Part shown: positions 35,001-50,315 of the stretch, piece by piece | How the letters are laid out: each line of letters begins with the position of its first letter | How positions within the stretch are numbered: position 1 is the first letter of the stretch | DNA from: Mesaphorura yosii | Lineage: Eukaryota > Arthropoda > Collembola > Poduromorpha > Tullbergiidae | Direction: 5' to 3' | DNA: 64,000 nucleotides | Assembly (NCBI GenBank): GCA_009869945.1 | Contig: WIXG01000110.1 | Coordinates: 124,001-188,000, forward strand | Notes under the pieces: model-generated | The model's input: only the letters and a program-made list of their open reading frames with translations | What the model was told of the DNA's origin: nothing | The model's database searches: none | Translations under genes and position numbers: made by a program

Positions 35001-38000
35001 GGAGTGCAAAGAAAGTCCACGCCATCCATGCAATAAATGTACGGCACAAGAGGAAGGCCGAATTCAGAAAAATCACGAGTGAAGTGAAGGAGAAAGCGAG
35101 CGCCAGTGCCAATGCAACGCATGAGCAGCGCACAAGGACGACCATCAGTCGAAACAAAGGAAGTGCGAGTCGAATGGCAGTAAATTGTGAAAGATGAGGT
35201 CCTGTCTTGTCTTCTCGCGAAGTCGGCACGGTTCGGGTATCGGTTTCGACTTTCATGGACACGGAGTGGAAGGAAATTAAAAATAAAATAAAAACAAAGA
35301 AAGAGATTCTGCAACTTCTTTTATTGTCTCAGTTGTTGTGTCGTGCCACGTCGTGCACGTTACGTCGTTCGAATCAAGTTGGAAGACACGACACGATAGA
35401 CGAGAAATTCGAAAAGTCAAGTACCAGGAAAGGCATTCGAGTAAAGCCTTTCCGCTAAAATTCATTTCTAAATACAATCACATACCATCACACTCCGTGC
35501 GTCTGTACGTGCTTTGGTAGAGTCGCAGGAAATCCTGGCCACATCACGTAAGAGACGCTTAAAAATAAAAAAAACAGCAAAAGTTGAAAAAATGCAGTTA
35601 AAAAGAGAAAGCAGTGGTCTTAATGTGATATTGGTCTTGTCCTCCAACGCATTATTGTTTCAGGGCATGCTTAGTTAATAAAGGAAAGGCTTTGCTCTGC
35701 TCTCTCTAGCTGTCTCTCGGTGAAATGAATCTCAGCCAAGTCATTTACAACGGCACAGCGTTTCTTCCCAGCGGCAGTGGCAGGTCAGTCATTCCGAATG
35801 CTTAGCGCATACTCTTAACTACTTGGATCTGGACTTAAGAGAGGAGCAAAAGGAAATTTCGCTACATTACATTAACAGGCACACACACCGCCTGTGAGAT
35901 TTGGATTGTATTGTCTTTTTCTCTCAGACATCTCTCGTCTCGTCTTCGTCTCCTACAAACTGTATCATGACAGTTGATCGATTACATTGTTCCTTTCTCC
36001 ACATCCTTTGCGCCTTGTTCCTTTGTAGCTTGAGCCGTAACAAAAACACAGGAAGGAAAAAGCGAATCGGAGAAGAATTCTGACCTTTCACGAGAGTTAA
36101 GTACAGCCAGATACGAAGCTGGCAAAGATTAGATTTTTCTTTTCCCGGAGCATTTATATCATCAGCATCATCATCAGCCTCGACGCAGTGAGACGCCTGT
36201 CTGTCTTAAATCTTCGGAATTGTAAGATTTCCTGATATCCGTTGCAGTTACTCTTCCCATTATACCCGCCATACGTAATGCGTGTACCTTAATGTACCTC
36301 CCTTCCGTAATTTCTTGTACGCGTACACGCACGGCTCGAATTTAATCATGAGTTTTTCCTCTCTTAAAAGATGAATCGGCTCTGGCAGGACAGAGTGCAA
36401 CGCGAACGAAGGAAACCAGATTTCTGTGAGAGGAAATTGAACATATTCTACAAGACATTATACGATCTACTTAACAAGAGGAAGACAAGAGGAGGACAGA
36501 CATCGCGACACATTTAAAAGTGGATTCATTTCCAAAACTCATATCACTTTCAGACAGCTTGCAGCAGTACAAGCAGCAGCAGTGCTTTATGGTGCCAGAG
36601 TTCATGTATTTTTACTCCGTCAGAGCCGTGATAGTGATAAGCAAGTGCTGGAAGGACAAATTATAAAGTCTTTAATTAAACAAGGCATGCCTCAGCTTCA
36701 GGTCTTTCTTTTTCTGTCAGTGAGCTCAATTCTCTCCGCGCTGCCATGAGATACCGTGCCACTTCGTCGTCTTGAATTCTAATTAGTTCGGAACTCTTTA
36801 ACTATGCAGAACAATGCTACTGTAATATAAGACTGACTCTTGCCTTTCTCCTCTGCTCCTTCTTTCACTCTTTCTTCACTCTTTTTCACTTGAATCAAAC
36901 ATCATCAAGAAGTGCAGCAGCACGAGAAAAGTAGAGCGATTCTTCTCATACAGGGCCCGTGCTACTTCATTGCTCGGCTCAGTTTTGCCTTTGCCTTCTG
37001 CTATGCGCATTGCGGATCGAATGCTAAATTACGAGGATATCGCGCCCACGTTTTAACTCCCGGGCATGAACGAGCTCGAGATCTGGATTTGTATTAAAAA
37101 GTTTATTAGCCTGAAATTTATTTTCCGGGCAAAAATGGTCTTTTCTATCTCGCACAATGAAAAAATCTCGAGTCTCGCCAATTCTTTCACTTGGCTGGCA
37201 ATAAATGCTCCGAGCTCACCATTAAAACGCTGACGTAGCAAATTCGTAATTTGATTTGGCATGGTTGGCCAATCACCGCCTCGACAAACCGAATTCAAAG
37301 GATAATTGCATTGTCAAACAGAATCAAGTCGCTTGTTACCTCCACTTTAGGATGTGAGAGGCATAATTCTAGCTGTTTACTGTCATTCTTTTTTATTGCA
37401 TAATCGTAACTCACAACCTTTCATAACAAGGTAATAATGTGGTACTGGCAATCAAATTATTTCATGAAATCATTCATCTTGATGCCCATTCCTCCATTTG
37501 AGTGTGCTTACGCTTGCCATCGTTGACTATTTCACTGTAATTGCAACAATCCTTTTCGAGAGAGCGTACTTTTACCTCTTCTTACAGTACAATACAGCAA
37601 CGCAATAATAATAATGCTGTGCAATGCCAGGCAAACGAAACGCAAAATGTTTCAGACGTTCTCCAGTCGCAATAAGAGGAAATGTGAACTTTCTTTCTTT
37701 TTGATAATAGTCTCACGTAGTAGATAGTTTTCATCGTTCCGAGCCTCAGTCTTGAGTCAAGATCTCCTCCTTTTAAAGCTCTAAGCCCTTCTCCGGTTCG
37801 CGCTGGCCTCCTATTTCTCCATTGTATAAATTGTACACTGTGCGCACAGACATTATAGGTATTTTTCTATTGTTATTGAAGCAATCAGACTCTTTCTATG
37901 CTTTCCTACACTTCTTACGGCCGCACGCACTTTCCTCTTCGTCCCGCACCACTTTTATCTCCTTCTATTTAGAATGGAATGTGTGACGAATAAGTCACAT

Positions 38001-41000
38001 TAAAATGACTTCTCAACTCAGCTCAGTTTTATTTGGCATCTTGGCTCTTGGCTGCGGGCCGTCATTACTTTGTGTATAACTTAAGCACGTTCTTTATTTC
38101 CCTTTTTATTACTAAATAACAATTTACTTTACTGTTAGGTATTGTTCTATTCCTTTCTTCAGCCAAGTCGGTCGCCGTAATAGATCTTAACTGCTCGCCT
38201 TATAAGTTGTACGCTTTTGCATAGAGAAAGTAATTTAATCTATCTAGAAATGTGTTAATATTGCCAACGCAGTCAAATTGTTATTGTTGAATGGCTTCAA
38301 TGTAGAAACCATTCGCCCTTTATTCTTCACGTAATTTGAAATTGCACGACCTGTCCTTACGCTCACGCCTTGCCGTTGATATTCGTTCATCTGGTTTGGG
38401 TTTATATTTTATTTTGTGCGATGCCTTTGGCACAGCTTTACGGCACGCTGTACTTCGCAAGTCCGAAATTCTTGGCTGTCTTGTAAGTTATTCACACACG
38501 CGTACTTGCTTATTGCGTAAAGAGAAAAGTGAAAAAGTAATAAATTCTCTAATTATTTAAACGAAAAACTTTTTGTTCTTTGGCGCGGTACAGCAAAACT
38601 TGTTCGTACTTGTTTGTACTCGAGTCTTGCCTTGCGTTTGCTTTGTGCCAGGTCCTCTTTCTCTTTTACTTATTTCTTTTGACGATTCAAGTATGTAAAC
38701 TCTTTTACTTTATCAAACAATGTTCATATCGGTCGGAAAGACAATGCGATGGAATTTAATTCTAATTTACAGCTCGCCGTACCTGACGCAGGCGCTGTCT
38801 TGCTCAATAGGCGAGACGTAAACAATGCGACAGGGAAGGCAGTGCAGACGAATCTCAAAAGGCAGCCAGTCTCTTTTGCCTTTTATGTGTCGTGCATTTC
38901 TTAGAACTTTCTGCCTGTTGCGAGTTTATTGAGTCGTTTCAAAAATATAAAAATAAACGAGAGAAAGTTTTTATTTTCAAACAGCCATTCGACAAAGTCT
39001 CATAACCTGGAGTGCAGCGCAGGGTTGAAGCTTTGAAGAATTTTCTGCATCCACAATTTGCCTCAGAATACTCTCGCTCCGTGTACCGTATTGTATGACG
39101 TCCAGCTTTTTATTCTTCGTGGCTCATATTTTACTTTTGGCTAACAAGAACTAGAACAGAAACTTTTGGTCTTGCCTTTTCTTTAAATTTTGTTCAGCAG
39201 ACCGTCAAACTTTGGTGTGTCTCAGTTTCCCTCACCGTTGAATATCAGAGCGCGCTTTCTCGCTCATTTACGTTTCAAACTTTAGTTTCTTTTTCATATG
39301 CATATTTGAGCGTATGTGCTCGAAATTGGAGCTATCTTGCAGTAGTATTTGTTTCCTGCCTGTGTGAAAAGTTTAGGAGTTAAGGATTCTTTTTGAAATA
39401 GCCTAACCACAGGATTAGAAGCTGCATGGAGGACGCTTTGCGGAGAATGAGCGACTGTGGCACGGGAAAAGTGAAGAGCATAGAAGCCTGGAAGCCTTCC
39501 TTCATGAACTTAGTCTCTCTTTCTCCGCTACACGACTCGAACGAACGTAGTCGCAAGTCCATTTGACAAATTATTTATCTCCAAGAATGCAGAATACTGG
39601 AGCACAACCCGGCCTTTGCAAAAATGTTACCCGTTCTCATGCTCATCCGCCGCCGCCGCACACTGAACCGCATTGCATAAATATTTGATAAATGAAGACT
39701 AAATCACGATGCAGCAGCGTTGCCCAGCCTCTCGCTGCTAGAATATCACCGTGTCGTATTTCTGTTGCGTGCGACCTGACTGTGCCTGGTATCTAATCAG
39801 AGTGTGGTGAGTCTGCGGCGCGGTACGGCGTGGATTGTGGATGTAACACTTACCAATGCGCCCGTTTGTTTGGACTGGCGGGTGGGACTTGCGTGTCGCG
39901 TCCCTGGATAACAAGACAAACTTTTTTCGCTTTCCGTTTCTTGGAAAGAAGAAACACAATGCGGCGCGTCGCTATTATTCCTCGTTTCTTGTTTTCGTTC
40001 CAAAAAATTCCGAGTCTGCCTGGTATGTTCAGGGCGGGCTGTGTGGCACACCACACAGCATAACCACTATGTATAAATAAATAGTATCGTCAATGTTTTC
40101 TTGAGGATATAAATCACTTGTTGTTGTTCTTGCCAGTTCAACAGCCTGGAATACCGAGAACGTACTCATTCATTTAATTAATCCAGGCAACAGCAGAATG
40201 GAATCTCGTTGCGTATACACGACAAGAGAGGACTGGACTGGCATTGTTCTGCTCCTTTGTCAAATTCGGAAGAGAGCATTCCTTCCACTGCAAGACGCAA
40301 CTCTTGCTGTGCTTGCGTGGTAGATCGAATGAAATTATCTTTATCATGCACTGTAAAGGGCACAGGAGAGTCATTGGCTCAAGTTAACATGGTGCCGCGC
40401 CATGCCGTGGCTTCTTCAACTAGCGAAAGACGACAAGCCCGGCTACAGGTCGATCATGGCACAGTGAAGAACTACGCGAGTGCATCTTGAGTATCGCCCT
40501 GATAGTGACGACAGACGGCGACAAGATTCAGAAGGTTGCAAAGGGATAATTCTTCTACTCCAACGTCCCAAGTCACGCTGTCTAGACCTGAAAATCGCAA
40601 TTTCCGATACAAGTGCAAGTACTAAAGATGCTCGTCAGCCTCCGGTATGAGAGCATTGTGCGAGCTTACTGGAAATCGTTAGCGCCCGCTGTCTTTTAGA
40701 GCTCATACGTGGAAGGTATAACAAACAAACTGAACTCCCACGAAAGATTTTACGACTTGAAAAGGAATGACAATAGACGAAAAGATTATGATTATTGCCA
40801 AAGTACGTCTTCCAGCCTCGTCCGCAGTCAAGTCAACATCGTGCCATGCCCTGCCTTTCTCATGTCCGTCCGCCGTCGTCTGCGGCACAGTTTAAGGAAA
40901 TGAGTTACAAATTTTATACAAGCACGACACGAATTCCAGAAATTATTGTCATAAAACTTATCATATTAACTTTGGTGAAAACTTTGCACATTTTCTCGAT

Positions 41001-44000
41001 CCGGCGTTCTCTGCCTTCACCGCCACATACATACTAATTTCTACTTATCAATGCAAAGTGGCCCCTCATATATGAGACATTGCACTGCTCGGTTGACTGC
41101 TCATATGATGAAGCATTGCTCTTGCGAAATTATTCCTGTTGAATGAAGAAACTGATCACATCGGACCATAAAATTCTCTGGGACTTCTGGAAAAATGTGC
41201 TCCGTGTCGTATATGGTTTCTGCCTTGTCGCTTCGCGTTTTGAACGGGACTGATGAATTGAATCCTAAATCTCATTGTGTCATGCGTGAAGTGAGATGTG
41301 GGCATAATCAGGCGTTCGTTGCTGACGCAGACTACGGACACACTTCTGATATTTTATCTACCTAGCAAAATAGTTCTGATTTATTAATAACCTTAACCAG
41401 GCATTTACGCATTTACAAGTTCCAGACTGCAGATATGATTTTCGTTCTGCCCACCATTGAATTAGTGCATGACATACATCAATGGCGAATTGTTCTCATG
41501 CCCTTCCCACTCCAAACTCGCTTTGATCTTTAACATAACCGTAATTATTCTCGTCAGCACCCACTGCTATGCTTTAACAAAGCAAAGCATGTGAGGCAGG
41601 CATAGCGTGAGCGTGAATTTGCAATAGCTTCGCAGGTACTTCTTTACAACTTATTTAGTGTGTGAATTTCAGTCTCAGTTAATTACCTAATACGGACTGC
41701 TGCAAAGGAAGAGGACGGGAGTCAGCTAATGAACACGTGTGCTCAGTGCCGTCCGCAATGAATATAAGTTCGTTTCCAGACTTGAACTGGCAACTGGCTA
41801 TAAAATCCATTTTATGTGAATGTGAACATGAACTACTCGTTCTCGAGTCGTACACTGCCCTGGTCCTGGCGACGGTAACATTTGCTAATGTGGTGATTTC
41901 TGATTGTATTTGTACAAGCGACAAGAGAAAGGGTTCAGTCCAGCCAATGAACGAGTGTGAGTCTTATAATTCTTTCTTGGCAATTTTATACACGAAGTGT
42001 GTACTTGGCACTTCTACTTTTCAATAAATCAGCACAAAGGGAGAAATAACGGAGAAGAAAGTGCTCGTGTGCGTGAGGACGAGAAGAGACTAGTTAGTGC
42101 GCCAGCGAAATAAAGAACGCGAATCTTTCCTCTTTCTCTCTTTGGAAATGAGTGCCACCGAGCTGAATGCGTTAAGCAAGTATAAAGTACGACTGTTTAC
42201 TCCGCCTTTTGCCCATGAAAATGAAAGTTTATTGTTCCTCTGCTTGTTCACTGATGAGAGTTTCATCTCTTCATATCATAATGCACAGAGTGCGAGTGTC
42301 TGCTCAGCAAACACAAACGGTGAACGCGATACGCGAGTGCGATATATGTGAAGAATACTTTAGAAACTACTTACTCTCCTGCATGACCATGGATTTAGGT
42401 ACATAATGAATGGTGTACACACATGTGCTCGTAATAAAAGAGTTTAGTCTAGGTACACAGGCGGCGGGCGACACAGAGGGACTATGAAATTGGAACCTCT
42501 CCTAAATGACTTGTCCACTTTCTCTCCTAATGGGATTACAATCAGGACGAAGGCTGGCGATTCCCCGCCAATGCCGCATTGGTTGAGCTACCCAATCTTC
42601 TCTAGTATATAGAAGCATTTCGCTGGATACGGACAAGAAGATTGCATTATAATTTGTGAAATCAGATTTTGAAGGCTTCAGTATCCAGGAAATCTTGCAA
42701 CTTTTGTCCTTTGTCGTTTGAATTTGTCAATTTTCTCCTTTGCCTGTCAAGGCTTGAATGTATTGTAACTCGGGGAAGGCATGAATTACTTATAAGCAAT
42801 CCATTTGATTCATTAGAAATACAACGTAACATGAATCGCATTACATCGTGTTACTGTACAGACAAATATAATGGGATGAGAAATGAAAGAACGCGACTTG
42901 TGAATGACAAAACTTTTGTGATTTCGAACAATCACGCGAGAGGATAATAAACCGAAAGCAGAAAAACAAAAATAAATGTCAACAAAGAAGATGAAACAAA
43001 GGATTGGACTTGGATGGAAAGGAGACATAATCATAAGACATGAGAAGAGACATATTTTTCTGGGAGTCACTCATTTCTAGTATCTTTTCTGCAAATTGTG
43101 CGAAATGCAGCGTGAGGCAAAGAGCGAGAACGAAAGCATAAGACATGAACAAGCAAACTTTGGTGCGAGGAATCCATTCGCGTGAATTTGAGTGCACGAG
43201 TCGAGTTGGGACTCTGTTCATTTATTCATGCTCCAAGCAGATATACAAATTTTCTATCTGTTACTTCTATTGTTAATTCAAACAAGAATGAGAGAATAGT
43301 TCACATGCCTCGTTTGTTGTTATTATAATGGAAGCGTGCGAGTTGTGAAATGAAACTTCTCCATCATACCGCGTGAGAATCGTGGTGAAGGAGAAAAGCA
43401 GGGCCACCGCCACCACCAGAGAAACTTTGGTTCACAATTTGAAATTACAAAAATAAAGCCAGAGCCATAAAAAGAAGAGCCGGTAGGAGAAGAGGAAGGC
43501 TCCGGTGAAATAAAGGAATAAGAAAAATACATAATATTTGAAAAGACATAATACGCAAGTATCAAAAGAATTCAACAATTTTTTAACTTCGGTCTTCTTT
43601 TTCTTCTTCTTCAAGTTATTATGAATAATTCATGAGGTACTGGAAAGAGAAAAAGTACACCGAATTTGAAGAAGTGCAGGAGTTTGCGAAACATGAGAAA
43701 AACATGAGACCTGACAAGCGACAAGCCAAATCCGTTGGAAATAGACTGTGCGCCAGCATTTCCTGGATTCCGTAAATGCTTCGCTTCGCTCACGCACATA
43801 CATTGCCCATTGCCATTTGCCATGTGGAACCTGAAGTTCAACTGTTCAAATGTGTGAATATCTGCGCTGCATTGCAGCACGGCGACGCTGGGGTTCGGAT
43901 TGCTCCTGGCTACTACTGGGAGGTTATTGCGTGCTTGAACTCCACCTGCATACAAACCGTGTGCTCATAACTCACCTGACACTCTCACTCCCGTACGAAT

Positions 44001-45000
44001 GCAGAATAACTTACTATTACAATACAATGCGAATGTAAATTGGAGCCAGCAGGCTGAATATTCCGGGGTGAAAATGTACATAAAAGTAACAATTTGTCAA
44101 AAGGAAAAGAAGACCTTTAAAGTAAAAATAAACCATAAAGTTTCTTCTTTCGTGGTGAATTTTAGTACAAGCTTTATGAATTAAAATAAGTGAAAAGTTA
44201 TGCAGTAGAAAAATGCGTTGTGCATTTGTCGCTTTATTGAGGGCGCACTTCAGTCATACGCGGATGTCAGCTTGAAAGCTCGATTCACCTGAGTACTGTT
44301 AACATTATACTCGTATCGTTTATGAACTTTCCTCAACACTACTTGGAGTTCGGAGCGTCTCTGGAGGTGGAGAAATTGGATTAGGTTAATTTAACACTCA
44401 AAGTCAACCAAATTCAACCACATTTCACATTTACATGTTCCAACTTCTTACTTGCAGATATTATTTCAATATCACATTTCTAATCCCATTGCCCTGTATA
44501 AGACCAAGTGTGAAACCGAATCAAAGGAGCAAATAAGCCAGAGTCATTATGAACGTGTAAATAACTCAATTAAAGAGGTTTGTCGGCTGAATTACACTCG
44601 CAAGCACAACCGCAAATAGGGGAAATTATAGTCAGGCACTGTTGTGAACACTACACGAGTAACATAAGGCCATATTATTTCGACGTGCGAGGATGCTCAT
44701 TTCACCTTCGACTGGATGAAACTACGCCCTTTGGGCTTGTAATCCAGATCTGACAGAATTCATGACACCCACGAAGCCACGATTACACACATGACTATGA
44801 CCTCCGGAGAGGATTAATAAGCTCTAATTATGCTCCGTGCAAAACGAATGTCGGCTCTCATTGGTCAATTGAGCACACATGCTGAGTTAATTCAGTCCAC
44901 TTTAAATAATTATAATTAAGTTATGAAAATAGATGAGTCGTTGTCGTTCTCGGCTGAAATGTCTCTGAGTATTTCGAATAAAAATGCGCATAACTTTATT
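32001..45000. other. Gene-poor region, part 2
   Basis: No supported coding sequence; the open frames here are short, overlap in several frames and lack motifs. It contains a hairpin at 40038-40059 and one reverse copy of the TGCCACTGCC word at 35773-35782. Confidence 0.5.
40038..40059. repeat. Perfect 9-bp hairpin
   Basis: Arms GCTGTGTGG and CCACACAGC with a CACA loop. No associated gene. Confidence 0.65.
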
Positions 45001-48000
45001 ACTTTTTGGATACTTAATAAAGAAATGGGTCCCAGCAAGCAGTTTGTGCCCGGAGGTAATTACAGAGATTATAACTTGCCCTGATTACGAAAAGTACAAA
45101 AATGTGACGTACGCCGGAGTAATTACAACCCAAGCGCATCTTCCTAGGATTTCTGGGTTGTTTACTTTTCGCTTCGAGTTTCATGTGCACGCAACAGTAT
45201 GAAACGCGAAAAGAAATCCTACCGTCCCGAAACTTTTAATCCACAGGGCACTTAAAACTAATGAAAATTGGAGTTTGTAAACTCTGAGCAGTGTGGGAAT
45301 AAACATGCCGGTTACAAGATGGAGGCTGTACTAATCAAACATGGCTGATCTGCTGATCGCACCCGGCGAAGTATGTACGGTCTAAGCCTCAACAATCTTT
45401 CTACAGCACCAGTATTTAAGCCACTAATCACTAATTTGAGCAAGCTAAGCTCGTGAATGAATGATTTCTTACCTGGATAATGTGGGCAATTACGAGACAA
45501 TACACGGAATAAACCTTGCCGGTCAAGTCATCGTCGCGCATACGTCGTTCGCATATTCTATAATTTGTACTTTTGAGAATGTTTACGTTCTAAGTTTACC
45601 TTCCTGGCCTCCAACCCAAGTTGAGTTGCGTCTAAGTCGTTGGCTGTATAGATGTGTGTCTTCAATTTGAACACAACTCGCGACAAGTTACTTCAATCGT
45701 TTACACAGTGTCAGCAGGCGCCAACGTGGCCAAATTTCCGTTGTTTTAAGCAGTCAAATATTTGACACACAATACAACCACCAGGTTCAGCGAGTTTTGT
45801 CACTGGCGTGTCTCTTGAAGTTTGAGATTTGAACACAATTACATGTAACAGGAGTAGATGAAAGTGTTGTGCATTATTAGTGTCGAAGAGGAGAGAGCAG
45901 AGCGACTCGAGTGTGTGCCCGTGCAGATAAACTCTTTGACTGAGAAATGAATCTGGCGAGAGAAAAGAGTTGGGCTCTGAGTTCAAAGAGAACCGAGCCG
46001 AATGCAGAGCGGAGAAAGGGGCAATTTTTCGTGACGATGAAAAACATTGTGTGAATGCTTGACTAAAAACAGAGAGCTGAGCCGGGTTGTATCCAGACTT
46101 CTTGTCTGGAGTCTGGATGCATGGAGAATGTGCTGTATTTTCATGCTGACGGCACTGCACAGTTGGAATACGTGCAGCAGAGCAGACCAAGTGCGTGTGC
46201 AAGAAGAGATATTTTCTTCCTCAAAATCGAAAAATGTGAAAGCGTGCTTTCTCTCCTCATGCACTTTCAATAAACGAACAAAAGATACTCGCTAGGAGTG
46301 TGTAGTGCCGAATTCAGCACAAAATCACTCACTTCAAAGCGGCTTGAATCGCTTCAAATGTTTGGAATGGTGTAGCATAAATTTTTCACCTGCGATCAAG
46401 TGTGCACAGCTCGCTCTAATCTACGAGACTGCTTATCGCTTATACACTCCACATTTTTGCGCCAGGGCGATGTGAATGATAGAGCATTGACTGAAAAGAT
46501 GCCAAAAACTCGATTTGTGATGGACTCCATTCCAAACTCCAGTGCCAAAGCAAAGCGGAGCCGTATGAGGCCGGTGGGTCGATGAACCGTCTATCTGGAC
46601 GCGGCATCCGGATCCCCAGTCGCATGACTGGGAGCAAGATGAATATGGAAATTAGAATTGTAATAATTAGACCGATATTGAATTTTGAAGCAACTCGGAA
46701 CCGGAGTCTATCTCTCTCCAGTCTCTGCTCAAGCAAGCGATGAAACCAACTGCAATACCTCAAGCCACTCGAGATACGAATTGCGTATGCATTCATTACA
46801 ATAATCATAATGCGTGGAACACTTCTACTCGGCGAGAATAATTGGAAGTTCCTATTATATTATTTCTCCAGGGATCGGGAAAGAAATGAGCAAGAAAGTT
46901 TTCTTGGTTTCTCTCGCTTAACATAAAAAAATTAAGACAATGGAAAAGTTGGATTTCTTCGGAGGGGTTAGAGACGGGCCCGGAGAGCAAAGGCAGGAAC
47001 AAGAAATATCGAATAATATTTTTAAGCCAAGTCAACTCTATCTCGCTGCTTTATCTTTCATGCAATTCTTATTCTTTAAACTCAGAGCATGACTACTTAC
47101 AAGAAAAAAAGACCATGCAACGGAGTGCAGCGGAACTGGAATGGCTACTTAGACGTCATCTCAGTCGTATTCAGATGCACGCCAGCTGAGTTGAGTGGAA
47201 TCAGAATAATAAGAACAATCTTTCTTTCTCCATAAGAATTATTATTACGCTTGGCTCACTGTACGAACGTCTTTAAATAACCTGACGTGACTTTCCATGC
47301 AGTTTCTTTGAGTTTCCAAAAACGTTTTCGTGTAAAAAGTTTTTACTCCATTTTTTCGTTTCTGCAGTCCGTCTTACAATTGTAATCTAACGCGAAACAC
47401 AAAAATTCGGCGCAGTCGGAAAGTCTGAAGGAAACAAGGAAAGAAGTTGTGGGCTCCCTAAGCGCTATGCGCTATCAATGCCGACTGCCACTACCATACA
47501 AATGCATTGCACTGAGAAGGTAAGATCAGGCTTGGGTTTGGAATGGCAGTATTATAAATCTGCATAATAATAAAAAGGATGGGACACTAAGTAAAATAAG
47601 TATTAAGCATGCTAAGTGCTGGCTGGCAACCGTGCTCAACTTGGAATTAAGAAGTTGGTTGGGCTTTTGCTTTTCTTTTAAAGAGAAAAGTTTGCGTTCA
47701 TATTTTATTTCAAGGAAAAGGGAAGACGTACGCGTCTTCTGGACTCTTGGCTGGGTGCGTGGTCCTTTCATTTTTCTGTACGCAGACAGACACGGCCGGT
47801 TCTTTGTTCATGTTTTGCTCGAGTTCCGTTTAATTTCTTTCTCACTGTGGATACTTTTACAATCGGACGACAATGCAAGAGGGACTGTGGGATAAGAGTA
47901 AGAGTTGTGTTCGCGAGATTCTTTGGAATGCGGACGATGATACGTTCCTTGAATGGCGGCAGTAGGTAAGTTCTTGGAGATAAGATAAGGTATTCCCAAT

Positions 48001-48321
48001 TTACAACGACTTTATTTTTCTTGGACCCGGTTCAAGAAAAAATGAACACAGAGATGCATTCGAGTACGCGCTTTTCTCTTCCAGATCTGGCTTGATTTCT
48101 TCATACATATTGAAGCAGACTAGAACAAGATCTGCTGCTTGGGACCAGCCTAAATCCGCTGTTCTTTACCGGAGTAAACGAGGCAGCAGTAGCAGTTTGC
48201 TGTGAGAACTCACATGACGAGGCGAAGTGTTACATCAGAAAAAATAATTGAATTTCTTTTTCTATCCGTTAGCTCTCATATTTTCTATAAACCAACTCAA
48301 ACATTGTTGCTGCGTATTCCA

Positions 48322-48361
48322 ATGGATGGATGTATGATGGTTTACGAAGGATGGATGGATG
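48322..48361. repeat. Interrupted ATGG microsatellite
   Basis: Three short blocks of ATGG/GATG units separated by degenerate sequence. Confidence 0.7.
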
Positions 48362-50293
48362 CAGTTCACTTGACTGAATTCTGAAACGTTGCTCCTGCCC
48401 GGCTGGTTCCTGTTCCTTCTCCTCGGTATTTATCATGGCACGATTCTTAAATTCTACCTGCAATGCAACCTGCCATTCCCGGCTGCCAACTGCCAGAGTT
48501 ACATGGAAGGAATGCTGAAATTGAATTTAATTCCGGAAGAAAGCAACCGTATAAACAATCTGAAAAGGGGAAGCACAAGAGAAGAAAAGATCTCTCTTTA
48601 ACGCTTGGCGCTGTGAATTACAGTATTTTTGACTAAGCCCCGTTCATTTCCTGTCGTTGATTATGAATTATGACCGTTCAGTATGTAATTAGAATTAACT
48701 GGCCACCAATGCTGTCGATCGTGCGTCGTTGAAATTTTTCCAGATAATTTTACTTTGAAGCTGCGAGTGGCTGAATAATGCAAAGAATTACGACATGAAA
48801 TGAAATTGGAATTACGCTACATATCACTCCAATTTTCTCGCATTGTCTACTGCAGCTAGTGCACGTACTATAAAGTATGGCAAAGCAATGTACTGCTCTC
48901 TACAGCAACGCAGAGATTAATAATATCCGCCATGATTACGCTGTAAATATTTATTTCTCTCTCGTGTATTTTAATTTGATGCTTCAATGATTAGGTTTCA
49001 ACACAAATCCAGTTACCATTACCCATTCACTTGTGCACTTCTCATGCGTGAAGTACAGAGAGAGCACTTGCAGTGCATTCGAACTGCGATACTGAGCAGG
49101 AAGGGTTAATTTAACAAAGTTAAAAGCATGAGCAGTGCATCTTTCACTGCGTTCCCGAAAAAGTTTGAAACCAAAGCGCTGCTAATTTTTAAGAGTTGAA
49201 AAATTCTTAATAAATAATTGGAAGTGAACGAGGAAAGGGTAAAAGTAATTACACGATTCGCTTACAAAGTAAAGTTATGACTTTGCAATGCCAGCACGAG
49301 CACGAGTGAGGGCATACTTACAAACTGTTTCTGGCAGGGACGCACGAAGTAAGAGGCAGAAGCAGTAAACCAGAGTCATAGATCAAAAAATTATAGTCAG
49401 TATCAACATCTCTTGGGGAAAATCAAACTAAAGTTGGAGAAATCAAAACTGAAAAGTAGAAAAATGAGCGTAAAGCTGAGCACAAACGCGGGGAACATTT
49501 CGTGAAAATTCAGTGAAGACTGTAAATGTACCCGTGTTATTTGCTCGTGCACAGCAAAAGCAGCATATCAGAGATGCCGTAGCCACAATAAAGGATATTA
49601 AATTTCTATACACAGATAAATGTTAACCATGGATAAATAATATTTACAGATGATGTATGGAGAAGAGTGTGTGTGATAGTTTATGAGACAACAACACCGC
49701 ACAGCACAGGAGAAAGGCATCAGCAGTCAAGTTACGAAATGCGAGATTACGTTCCTTCCTCGCTGAGACTCTGCTTTCTCCATTCACCGTATTCGTGTAG
49801 TTCGTAGCGTACGAAAAGTCACATCACAACGGTTGGCTCACGTTGCCTCTGTGAGAAAAAGGATTTGTGTGGAATAAACTCATAAACTATATTTTGATCG
49901 TGTAATGCAGAGAATTTGATATCGCGAGCTGTACTTGGCATATTTGGCATGTATATGAATATGAACTTGTACGTGTGACTGGTGTGAAAATTCAATATAA
50001 CATGAATCACATTCATTCTGCTTCTTTACTCTGGAATGAACTCTGCCAACACATGAACGCCAGTACTGGAAATGGAGCCCGTGTCGTATTCGCTTCACTA
50101 CAGAAGGCATTCACGGAAAGAGGCACAGCAGCCACATCAGGACGGAGCACTTTTCCTAATGTATTTATTATACGTGGAGCGTAGGCGAAGAAAGCACAAA
50201 AGCACACTGCATTCAAAACAAACACACGCATGGACAAAGTATTTTGAAACCATTGTAATAAGCCACAAATCACAATCAAACTCTTGCTTTCTC

Positions 50294-50315
50294 TACTCGG
50301 CCGGCCGGCCGAGTA
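50294..50315. repeat. Perfect 22-nt palindrome
   Basis: TACTCGGCCGG followed by its exact reverse complement CCGGCCGAGTA. The centre is a GGCC repeat, GC-rich compared with its surroundings. Confidence 0.8.

Noticed and set aside
39797..40080. Five overlapping open frames on both strands.
   Set aside because: Many frames open at once reflects local base composition and lack of stops rather than a gene.
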